Part shown: piece by piece, positions 34,703 through 34,855 of the stretch | Layout of the letters: each line of letters opens with the position of its first letter | Numbering within the stretch: position 1 is the first letter of the stretch | From: an uncultured Coriobacteriaceae bacterium | Lineage (GTDB): Bacteria; Actinomycetota; Coriobacteriia; Coriobacteriales; Atopobiaceae | DNA: 34,855 nt | Direction of reading: 5' to 3' | Assembly: GCA_902803315.1 (NCBI GenBank) | Contig: CADCPM010000015.1 | Location: 1 to 34,855 of the forward strand | The notes under the pieces: generated by a model | What the model was told of the DNA's origin: nothing | Seen by the model: the letters and a program-made list of their open reading frames with translations, nothing else | Database searches by the model: none | Program-made: the position numbers and the translations under genes

Positions 34703-34776
34703 GCTAGGGGACTTGCCTATTGCAGATAAGACCATGCCATACGAGAGGGCTGTCTTTTGCCTACCCTATTAGGGTC

Positions 34777-34855
34777 CTAAAGCGTGCGGTTTATGATCTC
34801 GGCCACCTCTGCGTAGTGGTCAAGCATGAAGAAGTGCGTTCCCTCGAATCGATAA
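34777..34855 (-). CDS. Thioesterase-like protein, 3' end only
   Basis: Only the last 26 residues are in the window (YRFEGTHFFMLDHYAEVAEIINRTL, split here: YRFEGTHFFMLD then HYAEVAEIINRTL). The FEG-x-HFF segment followed by a short helix matches the C-terminus of type II thioesterases of the GrsT kind, alpha/beta hydrolases in which this His is catalytic. The gene runs off the right edge. Identification rests on this short piece. Confidence 0.5.
   Translation of the reverse strand, partial: YRFEGTHFFMLDHYAEVAEIINRTL

Noticed and set aside
34367..34735. 122-residue minus-strand frame
   Set aside because: Covers repeat copy 4 and the 182-bp element; composition follows the repeats and there is no ribosome binding site.

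Overview
The window looks like a chromosomal segment of a strictly anaerobic, high-GC member of the Actinomycetota class Coriobacteriia (Olsenella/Atopobium-like). This is an inference from gene content (complete Rnf complex in rnfCDGEAB order, ClpB, small Hsp, Nif11-type peptide), high GC, and many strong GGAGG ribosome binding sites. No rRNA, tRNA, CRISPR array or transposase gene was seen.

Layout. (1) 1-529 is intergenic DNA dominated by direct and inverted repeats and ends in a 16-bp hairpin after rnfB. (2) 530-5625, minus strand: the six-gene Rnf operon (rnfC-D-G-E-A-B), a membrane ferredoxin:NAD+ oxidoreductase that builds an ion gradient. (3) 5626-5924: two copies of a palindromic repeat. 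(4) 5925-9723, minus: an M13-family lipoprotein peptidase and tilS; walJ-type MBL-fold hydrolase (9819-10655) is divergent on plus. (5) 10633-27616: a defence-type genomic island of about 17 kb. A 24-bp stretch covering the last codons and stop of walJ is repeated perfectly at 27593-27616, which looks like attL/attR. The island holds decayed relB/yafQ-like toxin-antitoxin remnants, a HEPN-like protein, an HTH protein divergent from a small acidic protein, a DUF3825-like protein, an Mrr-type endonuclease, a complete type I restriction-modification operon (hsdM, broken hsdS, hsdS, hsdR), and an unusual module described below. No integrase was found. (6) 27617-34855: chromosome again, with an orphan Nif11-type RiPP precursor, hsp20, a tail-anchored membrane protein, a 53-residue acidic protein, a PASTA-repeat membrane protein, clpB and the 3' end of a thioesterase-like gene, separated by elaborate palindromic repeats.

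The most interesting part is the divergent module at 22705-27367. One arm encodes an HsdM-like methyltransferase fused to a single HsdS-like specificity domain, whose catalytic NPPY/F motif reads DAPL, followed by a translationally coupled 180-residue protein. The other arm encodes an SF2 helicase-like protein in which the Walker A, DEAH and arginine-finger motifs are all degenerate, followed by six regularly spaced Myb/SANT-like repeats. A 19-bp direct repeat brackets the methyltransferase promoter. A catalytically altered methylase/specificity protein paired with a pseudo-helicase carrying a DNA-binding array, beside a normal type I system, suggests a DNA-recognition or regulatory system rather than classical restriction-modification. 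This is inference and needs testing.

At least four families of intergenic palindromes occur. The clearest (four copies) has one conserved core flanked by arms that differ in sequence at each locus yet stay self-complementary.
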